From: Calditerrivibrio sp.
GTDB lineage: Bacteria > Chrysiogenota > Deferribacteres > Deferribacterales > Calditerrivibrionaceae
Reading direction: 5' to 3'
DNA length: 11,756 bases
Assembly (NCBI GenBank): GCA_020217115.1
Contig: JAIWOA010000081.1
Coordinates: forward strand, 1-11,756
Every line of letters starts with the position of its first letter. Position 1 is the stretch's first letter. A program made the position numbers and the translations under genes. Under the pieces are notes generated by a model. That model was not told the origin of the DNA, made no database searches, and saw nothing but the letters and a program-made list of their open reading frames with translations. Below are positions 1 through 7,253 of this stretch, piece after piece.

Positions 1-599
1 ATTACGTCAGGATCCTGTCTCAAAGATCTTTTAAGTGCCTCTGCAAATGTCAATGTGTCTGTCCCTATCTCCCTCTGGGAGATGATAGACTTTTTATCCT
101 TATGCAAAAATTCTATTGGATCCTCTATAGTGATTATATTTACGTCATCATTTGTATTTATATGATCTATCATGGCTGCAAGTGTTGTTGATTTACCGCT
201 ACCAGTTGTTCCTGTTACAAGAATAAGTCCTCTCTGTTCTTCAGCAATTTTCTTTAAGATTGATGGAACATTAAGGTTGTCAAGGGCTGGTATTTCGTGT
301 GGTATTGTCCTGAAGACAAGTGCCACTGTTCCCCTCTGTATGTAGGCATTTACCCTGAATCTACCAACACCAGAAACACTGTAGGAAAAATCTGCTTCGT
401 AGGTTTCTTTGAATTTTGCTTTTACATGATTTCCCATAACTGAACTTGCAATTTTCAATGTGTCCTCAGGTGACAATTTTGGGAAATCTATGGAGGATAT
501 CAGCTGACCGTTTATTCGAAATATGGGGCTCTTACCAGCCTTTAAATGTATATCAGAGGCTTTTTTTGCAAAAGCTGCTCTAAGTATATCATCAATCAT
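1..599 (-). CDS. pilT: Type IV pilus twitching motility ATPase PilT, N-terminal part (cut by window edge)
   Basis: PilT is the cytoplasmic hexameric ATPase that retracts type IV pili, giving twitching motility and surface attachment. I translated this by hand on the minus strand. It starts at the ATG complementary to 597-599 and is open to base 1 (199 full codons). Visible in order: the PilT N-terminal signature ASDIHLKAG (about residues 14-22), a PAS-like N-terminal domain ending in the conserved VFRTIP, the Walker A box GTTGSGKST (130-138), the Asp-box region ITIEDPIEF (156-164) and the segment leading to DPDVI. Walker B and the C-terminal domain lie beyond the window. An AGGAGGG ribosome site (604-610) sits five bases before the ATG and fixes the start. 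It lies 27 bases downstream of recA on the same strand, so the two are probably cotranscribed. PilU, a close paralogue, cannot be fully excluded without the C-terminus. Confidence 0.93.
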   Translation of the reverse strand, partial: MIDDILRAAFAKKASDIHLKAGKSPIFRINGQLISSIDFPKLSPEDTLKIASSVMGNHVKAKFKETYEADFSYSVSGVGRFRVNAYIQRGTVALVFRTIPHEIPALDNLNVPSILKKIAEEQRGLILVTGTTGSGKSTTLAAMIDHINTNDDVNIITIEDPIEFLHKDKKSIISQREIGTDTLTFAEALKRSLRQDPDV

Positions 600-626
600 T
601 ATACCCTCCTTTTTTTCATAATCTAA

Positions 627-1628
627 TTACTCTACAACTGGAGCTAAACCAAGTTTTTTCCTTATCTCTGCTTCTACCTCTTTCATAACTTCAGGGTTGT
701 CTTTTAAATACTGTCTCGCATTCTCTTTCCCCTGACCAATTTTAGTATCTTTATAGCTAAACCATGCTCCAGCTTTGCCAATAATACCTTCATCAACACC
801 CACATCAATTAATATACCCTCTTTTGATACTCCTGTACCAAATAGTATATCAAATTTTGCCTGCTTGAATGGGGGAGCAACTTTATTTTTTACAACTTTG
901 GCAGTTGTCTCACTACCTACACTTTCCTCTTTATCCTTCAATTGAGATCCTCTTTTTACCTCAATTCTTATTGTGGAGTAGAATTTTAGAGCATTCCCCC
1001 CCGTTGTGGTTTCAGGGTTGCCGTAGGATATACCTATTTTTTGTCTTGTTTGGTTTATAAATATCATAGCTGTTTTGGATTTGTTAACTATTGCGGTCAA
1101 TTTTCTCAATGCCTGACTCATAAGTCTTGCCTGCAAACCCATAAAAGAATCCCCCATATCCCCTTCAATTTCAGCTTTTGGAGTAAGGGCAGCCACTGAG
1201 TCTATGACAATGATATCTATTGCACCACTTCTTACGAGGGTTTCAGCAATTTCCAGTGCAGCTTCTCCACTGTCTGGTTGACTTACAAAAAGATTATCCA
1301 CATCTACCCCAATGCTTCTCGCATATATGGGATCCATTGCATGTTCTGCATCTATAAAAGCTGCAACACCTCCAAGTTTTTGAGCTTCTGCAATTATATG
1401 AAAAGCCACTGTAGTCTTACCACTCGATTCACTTCCATATATTTCAACGATTCTACCCCTTGGTATACCTCCAACTCCCAGAGCGGCATCAAGGGTAAGT
1501 ATCCCGGTGGGAATAACTGGTGGCCTTTCAATGGCTTTATCCCCCAGCTTCATTACAGCACCCTTACCAAAATCCTTTTCAATTTTAGATAGTGCTGCTT
1601 CAAGAGCCTTTAACTTGTCATTATCCAT
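627..1628 (-). CDS. recA: Recombinase RecA
   Basis: RecA is the ATP-dependent DNA strand-exchange protein of homologous recombination and the coprotease that triggers LexA cleavage. At 333 residues it is full length but shorter at the C-terminus than the 352-residue E. coli protein. Motifs: Walker [10 protein letters not shown] (65-73), catalytic Glu95 in DAEH, Walker B IIVID (139-143), loop L1 [10 protein letters not shown] (155-164), the ATP-sensing Gln193 in NQTR, and loop L2 following it with [15 protein letters not shown]. The C-terminal tail is short and mixed in charge rather than strongly acidic. The start is supported by a GGAGGA ribosome site (complement of 1635-1640) and by a strong promoter just upstream. 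No RecX gene follows; pilT comes next. Identification is certain. Confidence 0.99.
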   Translation of the reverse strand: MDNDKLKALEAALSKIEKDFGKGAVMKLGDKAIERPPVIPTGILTLDAALGVGGIPRGRIVEIYGSESSGKTTVAFHIIAEAQKLGGVAAFIDAEHAMDPIYARSIGVDVDNLFVSQPDSGEAALEIAETLVRSGAIDIIVIDSVAALTPKAEIEGDMGDSFMGLQARLMSQALRKLTAIVNKSKTAMIFINQTRQKIGISYGNPETTTGGNALKFYSTIRIEVKRGSQLKDKEESVGSETTAKVVKNKVAPPFKQAKFDILFGTGVSKEGILIDVGVDEGIIGKAGAWFSYKDTKIGQGKENARQYLKDNPEVMKEVEAEIRKKLGLAPVVE

Positions 1629-1662
1629 AAAAAATCCTCCATATTCAGAGCCTAATTAAGAA

Positions 1663-1691
1663 ATTATAATACAAAAAAGATAAAATATCAA
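1663..1691 (-). promoter_or_regulatory. Sigma-70 promoter of recA
   Basis: On the minus strand, TTGATA (complement of 1686-1691) and a perfect TATAAT (complement of 1663-1668) are separated by exactly 17 bases. The -10 box ends 34 bases before the recA ATG, leaving room for a short leader with the GGAGGA site. The region between tRNA-Val and recA shows no GAAC-N4-GTTC or CTGT-N8-ACAG type LexA box. Confidence 0.85.
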
Positions 1692-1725
1692 AGGTTAATA
1701 TAGGATTTTTGATTTATGATAAATA

Positions 1726-1797
1726 TAGGAACGAGGGGGGTCGAACCCCTGACCCTTGCGACGTCAACGCAATGCTCTCCCACTGAGCTACGTTCCT
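1726..1797 (-). tRNA. tRNA-Val (anticodon GAC)
   Basis: The minus strand folds into a complete cloverleaf of 72 bases. The acceptor stem is AGGAACG/CGTTCCT with discriminator A. The D arm is GCTC/GAGC with a short loop, and the anticodon arm TTGCG/CGCAA encloses TTGACGT, giving anticodon GAC for valine codons GUC and GUU. A five-base variable region precedes the T arm AGGGG/CCCCT with the TTCGA loop start. The 3' CCA is not encoded and must be added enzymatically. It stands alone between rmuC and recA, all on the same strand. Confidence 0.97.
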
Positions 1798-1801
1798 ATT
1801 A

Positions 1802-1816
1802 TGTAGATTATCTACA
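1802..1816. repeat. Perfect palindrome overlapping the tRNA-Val -10 region
   Basis: TGTAGAT-T-ATCTACA is a perfect inverted repeat with 7-base arms and a one-base centre. It covers the presumed -10 box of the tRNA promoter and ends five bases from the tRNA. It has no following T-run, so it does not look like a terminator. It could be an operator or chance symmetry in AT-rich DNA. Confidence 0.5.
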
Positions 1817-1838
1817 CAAAAATTTGGTGAAATGTCAA
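1809..1838 (-). promoter_or_regulatory. Likely promoter of tRNA-Val
   Basis: Minus strand: a perfect -35 TTGACA (complement of 1833-1838), an 18-base spacer and a weak -10 TAGATA (complement of 1809-1814), or GATAAT two bases further on. A start a few bases downstream would fall only about five bases before the tRNA 5' end. The -35 box is convincing; the exact -10 is not settled. Confidence 0.6.
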
Positions 1839-1953
1839 TAAGTTTTTCATTTACATCCAGCTTTGTATTTCTGAAGTGTCAGACCTTTATGAGCTATCTT
1901 TAAAAAAAAGTATGGCAGGTTCCCTATTATATCTTATTCAGTTGATAAAATTA

Positions 1954-3435
1954 TCAATCTGTTAGCAACTCCTCAGCTTCAGTCTGTGGGATACCTTCCA
2001 CCTCCCTTAATTTTCTGCTTATGGTGTTTGTTTTCTTCTGAGCATCCTCTATTGTGCTTGTAGCCTGCTCTAATTTTGTTTTGACCTTATCTAACACATC
2101 TCCAAATTTACTCCACTCTGTTTTTACAGCCCCCAATAATTTCCAGACTTCTCCCGATCTTTTCTGTATTGCGAGGGTTCTAAAACCCATTTGCAGAGAA
2201 TTTAAAATAGACCAGAGAGTTGTTGGCCCTGCAATTATTACTTTATATGTCCTCTGGATCTCGTTTACCAGATCCCCTCTTCTTAATACCTCCGCAAACA
2301 ACCCTTCTACTGGAAGGTAAAGTATACCAAAGTCTGTTGTTATCGGTGGATTGATATATTTTGTAGAGATATCCTTTGCAAAGGATCTGATTTTCTGCTC
2401 AAGCTGTTTTCCATAAAGTTCAATACCAGCTAAATCGGCATTTTCACTTGCATTGACGAGTCCAGTGTAATCTTCCATTGGAAATTTTGCATCTATGGGT
2501 AACCAGACAACTTCTTTGTTGTCATTATTTCTGCCCGGTAGTCTTATGGCAAATTCCACTCTCTCCCCATTATTTTTAGTTGATATATTTTTATCGTATT
2601 GTTCAGGAACAAGTACCTGCTCAAGGAGATTTTCAAGCTGAATTTCACCAAAGATACCGCGGGTTTTTACGTTGCTTAGGACCTTTTTAAGATCTCCAAC
2701 GTTGTTGGCTAAAGCCTGCATCTCTCCAAGCCCTCTATGTACAAGCTCAAGTCTTTCACTCACAATTTTAAAGGAATCTCCAAGCCTCTTCTCAAGAGTT
2801 CCCTGTAACTTCTCATCAACTGTTTGTCTCATCTGTTCGAGCTGTTTTGAGTTATCTTCCCTGATTTTTTCTAAACGGTCATCAACAATTCTTTTAAGCC
2901 CGTCAAATTTCTGTTCCAATGTATCTGTGAGTTTCATGAGATTAGAAGTTACCTGTTCTAATTTCTCGGTTTGAGATTTACCCATCTCATGGAGTATTTT
3001 TGTATTTGATTCAGACATGTTTTTGATAGAGTTTGCTATCTCAATTCTTATTTTTTCAAAACCTGAATCGAAAGTCTCTTTCCAGATGTTAAATCTTTCA
3101 TTTGTTTCAATGGAAAAGTTTGAGAGGTTTTTGGCAAAGGTATCAAGCTGATCTTTTTGAAATAGACCAATCTCTGATATTTTTTTAGAATTACTTTCAG
3201 ATAGTTTTTCGAAACTATCAAGCAATTCTTTTCTCTGGACAGAAAAGGTTTTGTCCGTTTCTATACGGGAAAGGCTAAGCTCTTCACGGACTAAATTTGA
3301 AAGGAGAGAATCCTTTTTATCTATAGCATCTATACGATCGTTGAGCTTTTTAATTGATTTATAGGTAAAAAATAGAACAGTTAGTATAATTAAGTTTAAA
3401 AAAGATATAACAATTGTAGTTAAAATGGGATTCAT
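1954..3435 (-). CDS. rmuC: DNA recombination protein RmuC
   Basis: RmuC-family proteins are membrane-tethered, predicted restriction-endonuclease-fold proteins that limit recombination between inverted repeats; the biochemical activity is poorly known. The 493-residue product has an N-terminal membrane segment (about residues 5-27), then a long charged coiled coil rich in Glu, Lys and Leu (about 30-240), then the RmuC domain (about 245-455). That domain carries the family motifs VWLPIDAKFPMEDY, ITTDFGILYLPVEGLFAEVL and GPTTLWSILNSLQMGFRTLA. The tail (about 450-493) is again coiled-coil-like. The length fits the family. The start is supported by AAGGAG (complement of 3441-3446), which lies inside the end of the upstream gene. 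Only one base separates the two genes, so they form one transcript and may be translationally coupled. Confidence 0.95.
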   Translation of the reverse strand: MNPILTTIVISFLNLIILTVLFFTYKSIKKLNDRIDAIDKKDSLLSNLVREELSLSRIETDKTFSVQRKELLDSFEKLSESNSKKISEIGLFQKDQLDTFAKNLSNFSIETNERFNIWKETFDSGFEKIRIEIANSIKNMSESNTKILHEMGKSQTEKLEQVTSNLMKLTDTLEQKFDGLKRIVDDRLEKIREDNSKQLEQMRQTVDEKLQGTLEKRLGDSFKIVSERLELVHRGLGEMQALANNVGDLKKVLSNVKTRGIFGEIQLENLLEQVLVPEQYDKNISTKNNGERVEFAIRLPGRNNDNKEVVWLPIDAKFPMEDYTGLVNASENADLAGIELYGKQLEQKIRSFAKDISTKYINPPITTDFGILYLPVEGLFAEVLRRGDLVNEIQRTYKVIIAGPTTLWSILNSLQMGFRTLAIQKRSGEVWKLLGAVKTEWSKFGDVLDKVKTKLEQATSTIEDAQKKTNTISRKLREVEGIPQTEAEELLTD

Positions 3436-3436
3436 A

Positions 3437-3904
3437 CTATCTCCTTACTATAATTTTTTTTGTCAGTTTTTTTGTAGGTTTTAAACTATCATCTATAATC
3501 TTCTGGATAGTTTTATGGCAACATTTACCCAATGGGTTATTCGCTGTGCAGTTAGGGTTTTTCATTGCTCCAGTTTTTATACAAACATCTCGAACTGTTT
3601 TTAACCCAAACTCTTTCACTGCCCTTACAATATCATCCTCTTGAACCTTGCTACAATAGCAAGCATATTTGGGGTATGCATCCTTTTTAAACCAAACTGG
3701 TACCCGAATCTGATCTTTAAAAAAGTTAACCCCATGAGGTACACTATAGTAAACCAGATCACAGATAGCATTCAGACAGATTCTATATTCCAAATCCTTT
3801 ATAAATGTTTTGTATTCATCCTTGACCAGATTCTTTACTGTAATTATCCTTACACTTTCCCCCAATAGATTGCATGCTGGACAATTTTCTCCTTGTTGAA
3901 GCAT
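3437..3904 (-). CDS. CopZ N-terminal-like [2Fe-2S]/zinc-binding protein
   Basis: A 155-residue cysteine-rich protein resembling the N-terminal half of Archaeoglobus CopZ, in which a zinc site is joined to a BFD-like [2Fe-2S] domain. Visible: CPAC (Cys8, Cys11) with Cys43 and Cys48 as a probable zinc site; then YACYC (Cys82, Cys84), a helix-turn segment with DIVRAVKEFG, and NPNC (Cys119) with NPLGKCC (Cys128-129), the expected cluster ligands. The C-terminus is short and basic (KKLTKKIIVRR). There is no C-terminal heavy-metal-associated domain with its MxCxxC copper site, so a copper-chaperone role cannot be assumed. Fe-S sensing, electron transfer or metal handling are all possible. The start ATG has only a weak GGGG ribosome site. 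It is the first gene of a two-gene unit with rmuC. The fold assignment is fairly sure; the function is unknown. Confidence 0.75.
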   Translation of the reverse strand: MLQQGENCPACNLLGESVRIITVKNLVKDEYKTFIKDLEYRICLNAICDLVYYSVPHGVNFFKDQIRVPVWFKKDAYPKYACYCSKVQEDDIVRAVKEFGLKTVRDVCIKTGAMKNPNCTANNPLGKCCHKTIQKIIDDSLKPTKKLTKKIIVRR

Positions 3905-4053
3905 AATTTACCCCATATCAGATTTATACTGTCAATTATCTTCCGCTTAATTTTTAACCTAAGTAATTTTACATATTTTTAAAAACAAAACAACAGATTG
4001 ATGACATTTGTGGCATACTAAATTTATCGAACTATTTTAAAAGGGGGTTAGTT

Positions 4054-5607
4054 ATGAAAAGAAGAGATTTTCTAAAGGGTGCCCTTGCAAGTTACCTTAC
4101 TCTTATGGCTGCTTCAGAGGAGGTTTTTGCAAAAACGGCATCGTTGTCTGGAGGAAATGCTAAAGGGGTTGTATTTATAGCAGCAGATGGATGGCCAATG
4201 GGTGTAGCAAAAGGTACGATGGAGTTTGTTGAACGTAGATTTAAAGAGGTTAGTCATATTTCCAATCTATTGAGAGATAAAGAAACAAGGATCTTTTTAC
4301 AGGATACTTCATCATTATCTTCTGTGGTTACTGATTCAGCACCTGCTTCAGTTGCGTGGGGTACTGGTTCGAAGACTGTAAACAGAACTCTTGCTACTTT
4401 ACCAGATGGGAGAAAACTTACCACTATAATTGAGCTTGCAAAAGCTAAGGGGATGTCCTGTGGAGTTGTAACTACAACGAGATTAACACATGCAACACCG
4501 GCTGCATGGTACAGTCACAACTCAAATAGAGATGATGAAGATAATATAGCTATGGATATCCTTAATCTAAAGCTTGATGTTGCTATGGGTGGAGGTGACA
4601 GACATTTTAATGCAGAGAAAAGAAAGGATGGTGTAGATCTGTATTCTAAATTTTCTTCAGCTGGCTATAACATATTAAAAAGTAAAAGTGATCTGTTTGC
4701 AACAAAAGTAGATGATAGGCCAATACTTGGGGTGTTTAATTCTTCCCATATAAGCTATTTTGTAGATAGGGTAAATGATCAAAAATTGAATGAAAATGAA
4801 CCTAATTTACCAGAAATGACAGCTGTGGCTCTGGAGAAATTATCGAGAAATAGCAAAGGTTTTGTTCTTCAGATAGAGGCAGGTAGAATAGACCATGCCT
4901 GTCATGCAAACGATGCCTATGGTGCCATGATGGATTGTTATGAGATGGATAAGACTATTGCTGTCGTTCTTGAATTTATAAGAAAAAATCCAAATGTTAT
5001 ACTAATTCTCGCTTCAGACCATGGTAATTCTGGTTTTGGTATAAATGGTACAGGGCCAGAGTACAATGATGCCACTGAGGCTCTTTTCAATTACAATAAT
5101 AAAGCCTCTTTTGAATATATGATCAAAAAGATGAAAAATCAGGATTTAAAAACAGTTAAGGATATCTTTGAAACATACACTATGCAGAAGATTACAGATG
5201 AGGAAGCAGAGAGTATCTATAAAAAGTTAGTTGAAAAAAGAACAGTAATTTCAAATGACATATGGTATGAACCAGATGCTACAATGGGTGAAATATTAAG
5301 GAAAAGCAATTATGAAGCTGAAAAAGGTGAAAAACTCAAAAAACCTGCAACAGTAAGAAGGGGTAATGTAGGTTTTACTTCCACAAACCACACTGCTGAA
5401 TATCAACTGGCACTTGTGTATGGTGTAAAATCCTATAAGGGGAAATTACCAAATCTTATCCAAAATACAGATCTTTATCAGGTAATGTGTGATCATCTGG
5501 GATTAAATTATAAAAATCCTGTTATGACAGCCTATGGTTCTATGAAATTTGCCAGAGCCATTTCCAACGAAGAATGGTTAAAACATCTCGAACTTCACAT
5601 ATCATGA
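4054..5607 (+). CDS. Tat-exported alkaline phosphatase (PhoA family)
   Basis: Hydrolyses phosphate monoesters in the periplasm using two zinc ions, a magnesium ion and a serine nucleophile, supplying phosphate. The 517-residue precursor starts with a twin-arginine signal, KRRDFLKG (residues 2-9), with likely cleavage after VFA (residue 26), implying export in the folded state. Catalytic and metal residues can be matched to E. coli PhoA: Asp45 in AADG, the nucleophile motif Asp94-Ser95-Ala96, Thr148 in HATPA, Arg159, then Glu275, Asp280 and His284 in EAGRIDHACH, Asp322-His323 in SDHG, and His446 in STNHTAE. Positions equivalent to E. coli Asp153 and Lys328 are both His (146 and 281). A GGGGG ribosome site (4043-4047) precedes the ATG by six bases. 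It is a single-gene unit ending at the hairpin terminator 32 bases downstream, and is divergent from the CopZ-like gene. I see no convincing promoter in the 149-base upstream gap. Confidence 0.95.
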   Translation: MKRRDFLKGALASYLTLMAASEEVFAKTASLSGGNAKGVVFIAADGWPMGVAKGTMEFVERRFKEVSHISNLLRDKETRIFLQDTSSLSSVVTDSAPASVAWGTGSKTVNRTLATLPDGRKLTTIIELAKAKGMSCGVVTTTRLTHATPAAWYSHNSNRDDEDNIAMDILNLKLDVAMGGGDRHFNAEKRKDGVDLYSKFSSAGYNILKSKSDLFATKVDDRPILGVFNSSHISYFVDRVNDQKLNENEPNLPEMTAVALEKLSRNSKGFVLQIEAGRIDHACHANDAYGAMMDCYEMDKTIAVVLEFIRKNPNVILILASDHGNSGFGINGTGPEYNDATEALFNYNNKASFEYMIKKMKNQDLKTVKDIFETYTMQKITDEEAESIYKKLVEKRTVISNDIWYEPDATMGEILRKSNYEAEKGEKLKKPATVRRGNVGFTSTNHTAEYQLALVYGVKSYKGKLPNLIQNTDLYQVMCDHLGLNYKNPVMTAYGSMKFARAISNEEWLKHLELHIS

Positions 5608-5638
5608 TGGAGATATGTTAAGTTTATAATAGGTTAAA

Positions 5639-5690
5639 TATACCCTGATACTACAAGAGAAAGATCTTTTGTGGTTCAGGGTATAATTTT
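5639..5690 (+). terminator. Long-stem intrinsic terminator after alkaline phosphatase
   Basis: Left arm TATACCCTGA plus ACTACAAGAG (5639-5648, 5650-5659) pairs with CTTTTGTGGT plus TCAGGGTATA (5666-5685). This gives 20 base pairs including two G-T wobbles, with one bulged T at 5649 and a six-base loop (AAAGAT). ATTTT follows directly. It sits 31 bases after the phosphatase stop and would insulate the efflux operon from it. Confidence 0.75.
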
Positions 5691-5692
5691 AT

Positions 5693-6054
5693 AAAAAAAT
5701 CAAGTTAAAACCTTAATCCCACAGAACGTATTATAAAATATATCATTTGAGATAAGTCTTTACTTGAAAAAGGATGTAATGTTGTGTATATTTATGTTAC
5801 GAAAAATGCAACAGCATGGTGATATGTTTATAATAAATGAAAAAATGTAAAGTTTTAGGTGTGACATAGGGGACTGATTATCATACCTTAAAGTTTAGCT
5901 GTTAGAGGTGAGATATTCTATCTGTGAATGGTAAAAGGAAGGGGAAATTTACCTTATTTAGGGTGTCAAAATATTTCCAGATTAGATTAGAGGAATCCTT
6001 ATGGATCTTACTTTTATGATAAGATGGAGTAGTTATTTATAGGGCAAAATTATA
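5693..6054. other. Gene-less intergenic stretch
   Basis: About 360 bases between the phosphatase terminator and the efflux promoter. All readings I tried contain frequent stops. The longest tidy piece (37 codons, 5737-5850) has no protein character I recognise. I see no tRNA, no repeat array and no transposon ends. It may be decayed sequence or a long spacer. Confidence 0.5.
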
Positions 6055-6083
6055 TTGACAAACTGTTTCATATATTATATGAC
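6055..6083 (+). promoter_or_regulatory. Probable promoter of the efflux operon
   Basis: A perfect -35 TTGACA (6055-6060) is followed by AT-rich sequence with two possible -10 boxes: TATATG (6076-6081, spacer 15) or TATGAC (6078-6083, spacer 17). Transcription would start about 20-30 bases before the adaptor ATG, inside the palindrome at 6080-6097. Confidence 0.65.
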
Positions 6084-6097
6084 TGATAAATCAGTCA
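6080..6097. promoter_or_regulatory. TetR-type operator palindrome
   Basis: TGACTGAT-AA-ATCAGTCA is a perfect inverted repeat with 8-base arms and a 2-base centre. It overlaps the -10/start region of the efflux promoter and lies 16 bases before the adaptor ATG. Length, symmetry, TGAC ends and position match typical operators of TetR/AcrR-family repressors that control RND pumps. Binding would block RNA polymerase. No TetR gene is in the window, so the partner is inferred. Confidence 0.7.
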
Positions 6098-6113
6098 AGA
6101 GAGGTGACGATCT

Positions 6114-7253
6114 ATGGATTACTTAAAACAATTTCTTTCTATCGTGATTGCGGTAGCCATTTTATCTGCTGGCTATATATTTTACAAAAAGCTTACCACT
6201 CCCCCTTCAAAGGGTACACCTCAGAATCAGATGATGGGTGCTATTCCGGTGGATGTTTACAAAGCTAAAAGTGGAGTTACTATCCCACATAGATTGGAAT
6301 ACCCTTCTAAAACTAAGACATATAGATCGATCGATATTATTGCAAGGGTAAGTGGATATGTTACAAAAATAAATTACAGAGATGGAGAATTTGTAGCTAA
6401 AGGTGCAACAATATTTGAGATAGAAGATGGAGTATACGCTGCAAAGGTTAGACAGGCTGAGGCATCTGTGGAGAATCAAAGGGCGATAGTTAAGAAAGCG
6501 GAGAGTGAGTTTAACCGTATAAAATCATTATACGAAGAAAAGATAGCAAGCCAGCAGGATTATGAAAATGTCACTGCACAGTATGAATCTTCAAAAGCCT
6601 TATTGAAGGGTTTTATTGCACAGCTTGAAATGGCAAAGATCGATCTTGGATACACAAAAGTAAAGTCCCCTATATACGGGGTATTGTCCATAAGAGATGT
6701 TGAGGTTGGTTCTTTTGTACAAACTGGAAAAAAACTTGTTACAATTCAGCAGATAAACCCTGTGTATGCCGAATTTTCTGTACCTGATGTGGATAACAAG
6801 ATGTATGATATTGTGAAACTTGTAAAAGCAGGAAAATTAAAACCTATTGTCGAAGTAAAGAATATTAAATTAGTGGGTGATTTTGATTTTATAGACAGTG
6901 TAATTGATCCAAATACATCTACGATAAAGATGAGAGCAGTCTTTAACAACAGAGGAAATTTGATAATGCCGGGTGATTTCATAAGAATTAAGATTGACGG
7001 TGTAACGATTAATGAAGGTATAAAAATACCTACAAAGGCGATTATACATACACCGATTGGTTCTATGGTATACATTGTTAATAATGGTCTGGTTGAAGTT
7101 AGAAATGTCACTGTTGTTGCCGAGGAAAATGAATATTCTATTGTCGGTCAAGGTTTGAAAGATAACGATAATGTTATCATTAATAATATCATTAAGATAA
7201 GACCCGGAGCTCCTGTCAGTATAGATAAGGTAATAAATGGGGAGAGTAGATAA
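6114..7253 (+). CDS. RND efflux periplasmic adaptor subunit (AcrA/MexA-type membrane fusion protein)
   Basis: Bridges the inner-membrane RND pump and the outer-membrane channel. The 379-residue protein has an N-terminal membrane anchor (about residues 7-24). It has no Cys at all, so it is not a lipoprotein as AcrA and MexA are. Domains follow the family order. The first lipoyl half (IDIIARVSGYVTKINYRDGEFVAKGATIFEI) is followed by an alpha-helical hairpin (about 105-180). The second lipoyl half is YTKVKSPIYGVLSIRDVEVGSFVQTGKKLVTI. A beta-barrel (YAEFSVPD to MPGDFIRIKI) and a membrane-proximal domain (IPTKAII to GAPV) complete it. GAGGTG (6101-6106) supports the start. The stop overlaps the next start as TAATG (one base), so the two genes are translationally coupled. 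The substrate cannot be read from the sequence. Confidence 0.95.
   Translation: MDYLKQFLSIVIAVAILSAGYIFYKKLTTPPSKGTPQNQMMGAIPVDVYKAKSGVTIPHRLEYPSKTKTYRSIDIIARVSGYVTKINYRDGEFVAKGATIFEIEDGVYAAKVRQAEASVENQRAIVKKAESEFNRIKSLYEEKIASQQDYENVTAQYESSKALLKGFIAQLEMAKIDLGYTKVKSPIYGVLSIRDVEVGSFVQTGKKLVTIQQINPVYAEFSVPDVDNKMYDIVKLVKAGKLKPIVEVKNIKLVGDFDFIDSVIDPNTSTIKMRAVFNNRGNLIMPGDFIRIKIDGVTINEGIKIPTKAIIHTPIGSMVYIVNNGLVEVRNVTVVAEENEYSIVGQGLKDNDNVIINNIIKIRPGAPVSIDKVINGESR

Noticed and set aside
1926..1931. Perfect TATAAT on the minus strand just after rmuC, as an alternative upstream promoter for the tRNA.
   Set aside because: No acceptable -35 at 16-18 bases, and a perfect TTGACA lies closer to the tRNA.
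1847..1933. Minus-strand open stretch of 28 codons downstream of rmuC ending in KYKAGCK.
   Set aside because: It has no start codon or ribosome site, and the peptide matches nothing I recognise. It may be a remnant but cannot be supported.
1942..1957. Perfect inverted repeat TTGATAA-AA-TTATCAA across the rmuC stop codon, considered as a terminator.
   Set aside because: The stem is entirely weak apart from one G-C pair and no T-run follows on the minus strand.
3905..3960. TTGACA on the minus strand (around 3926-3931) as -35 of the CopZ-like gene.
   Set aside because: A correctly spaced -10 would put the transcription start at or inside the coding start. No good alternative pair was found, so no promoter is called.
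5931..5957. GGTAAA...TTTACC six-base inverted repeat in the spacer before the efflux operon.
   Set aside because: Short arms, a long purine-rich loop and no T-run; likely chance.
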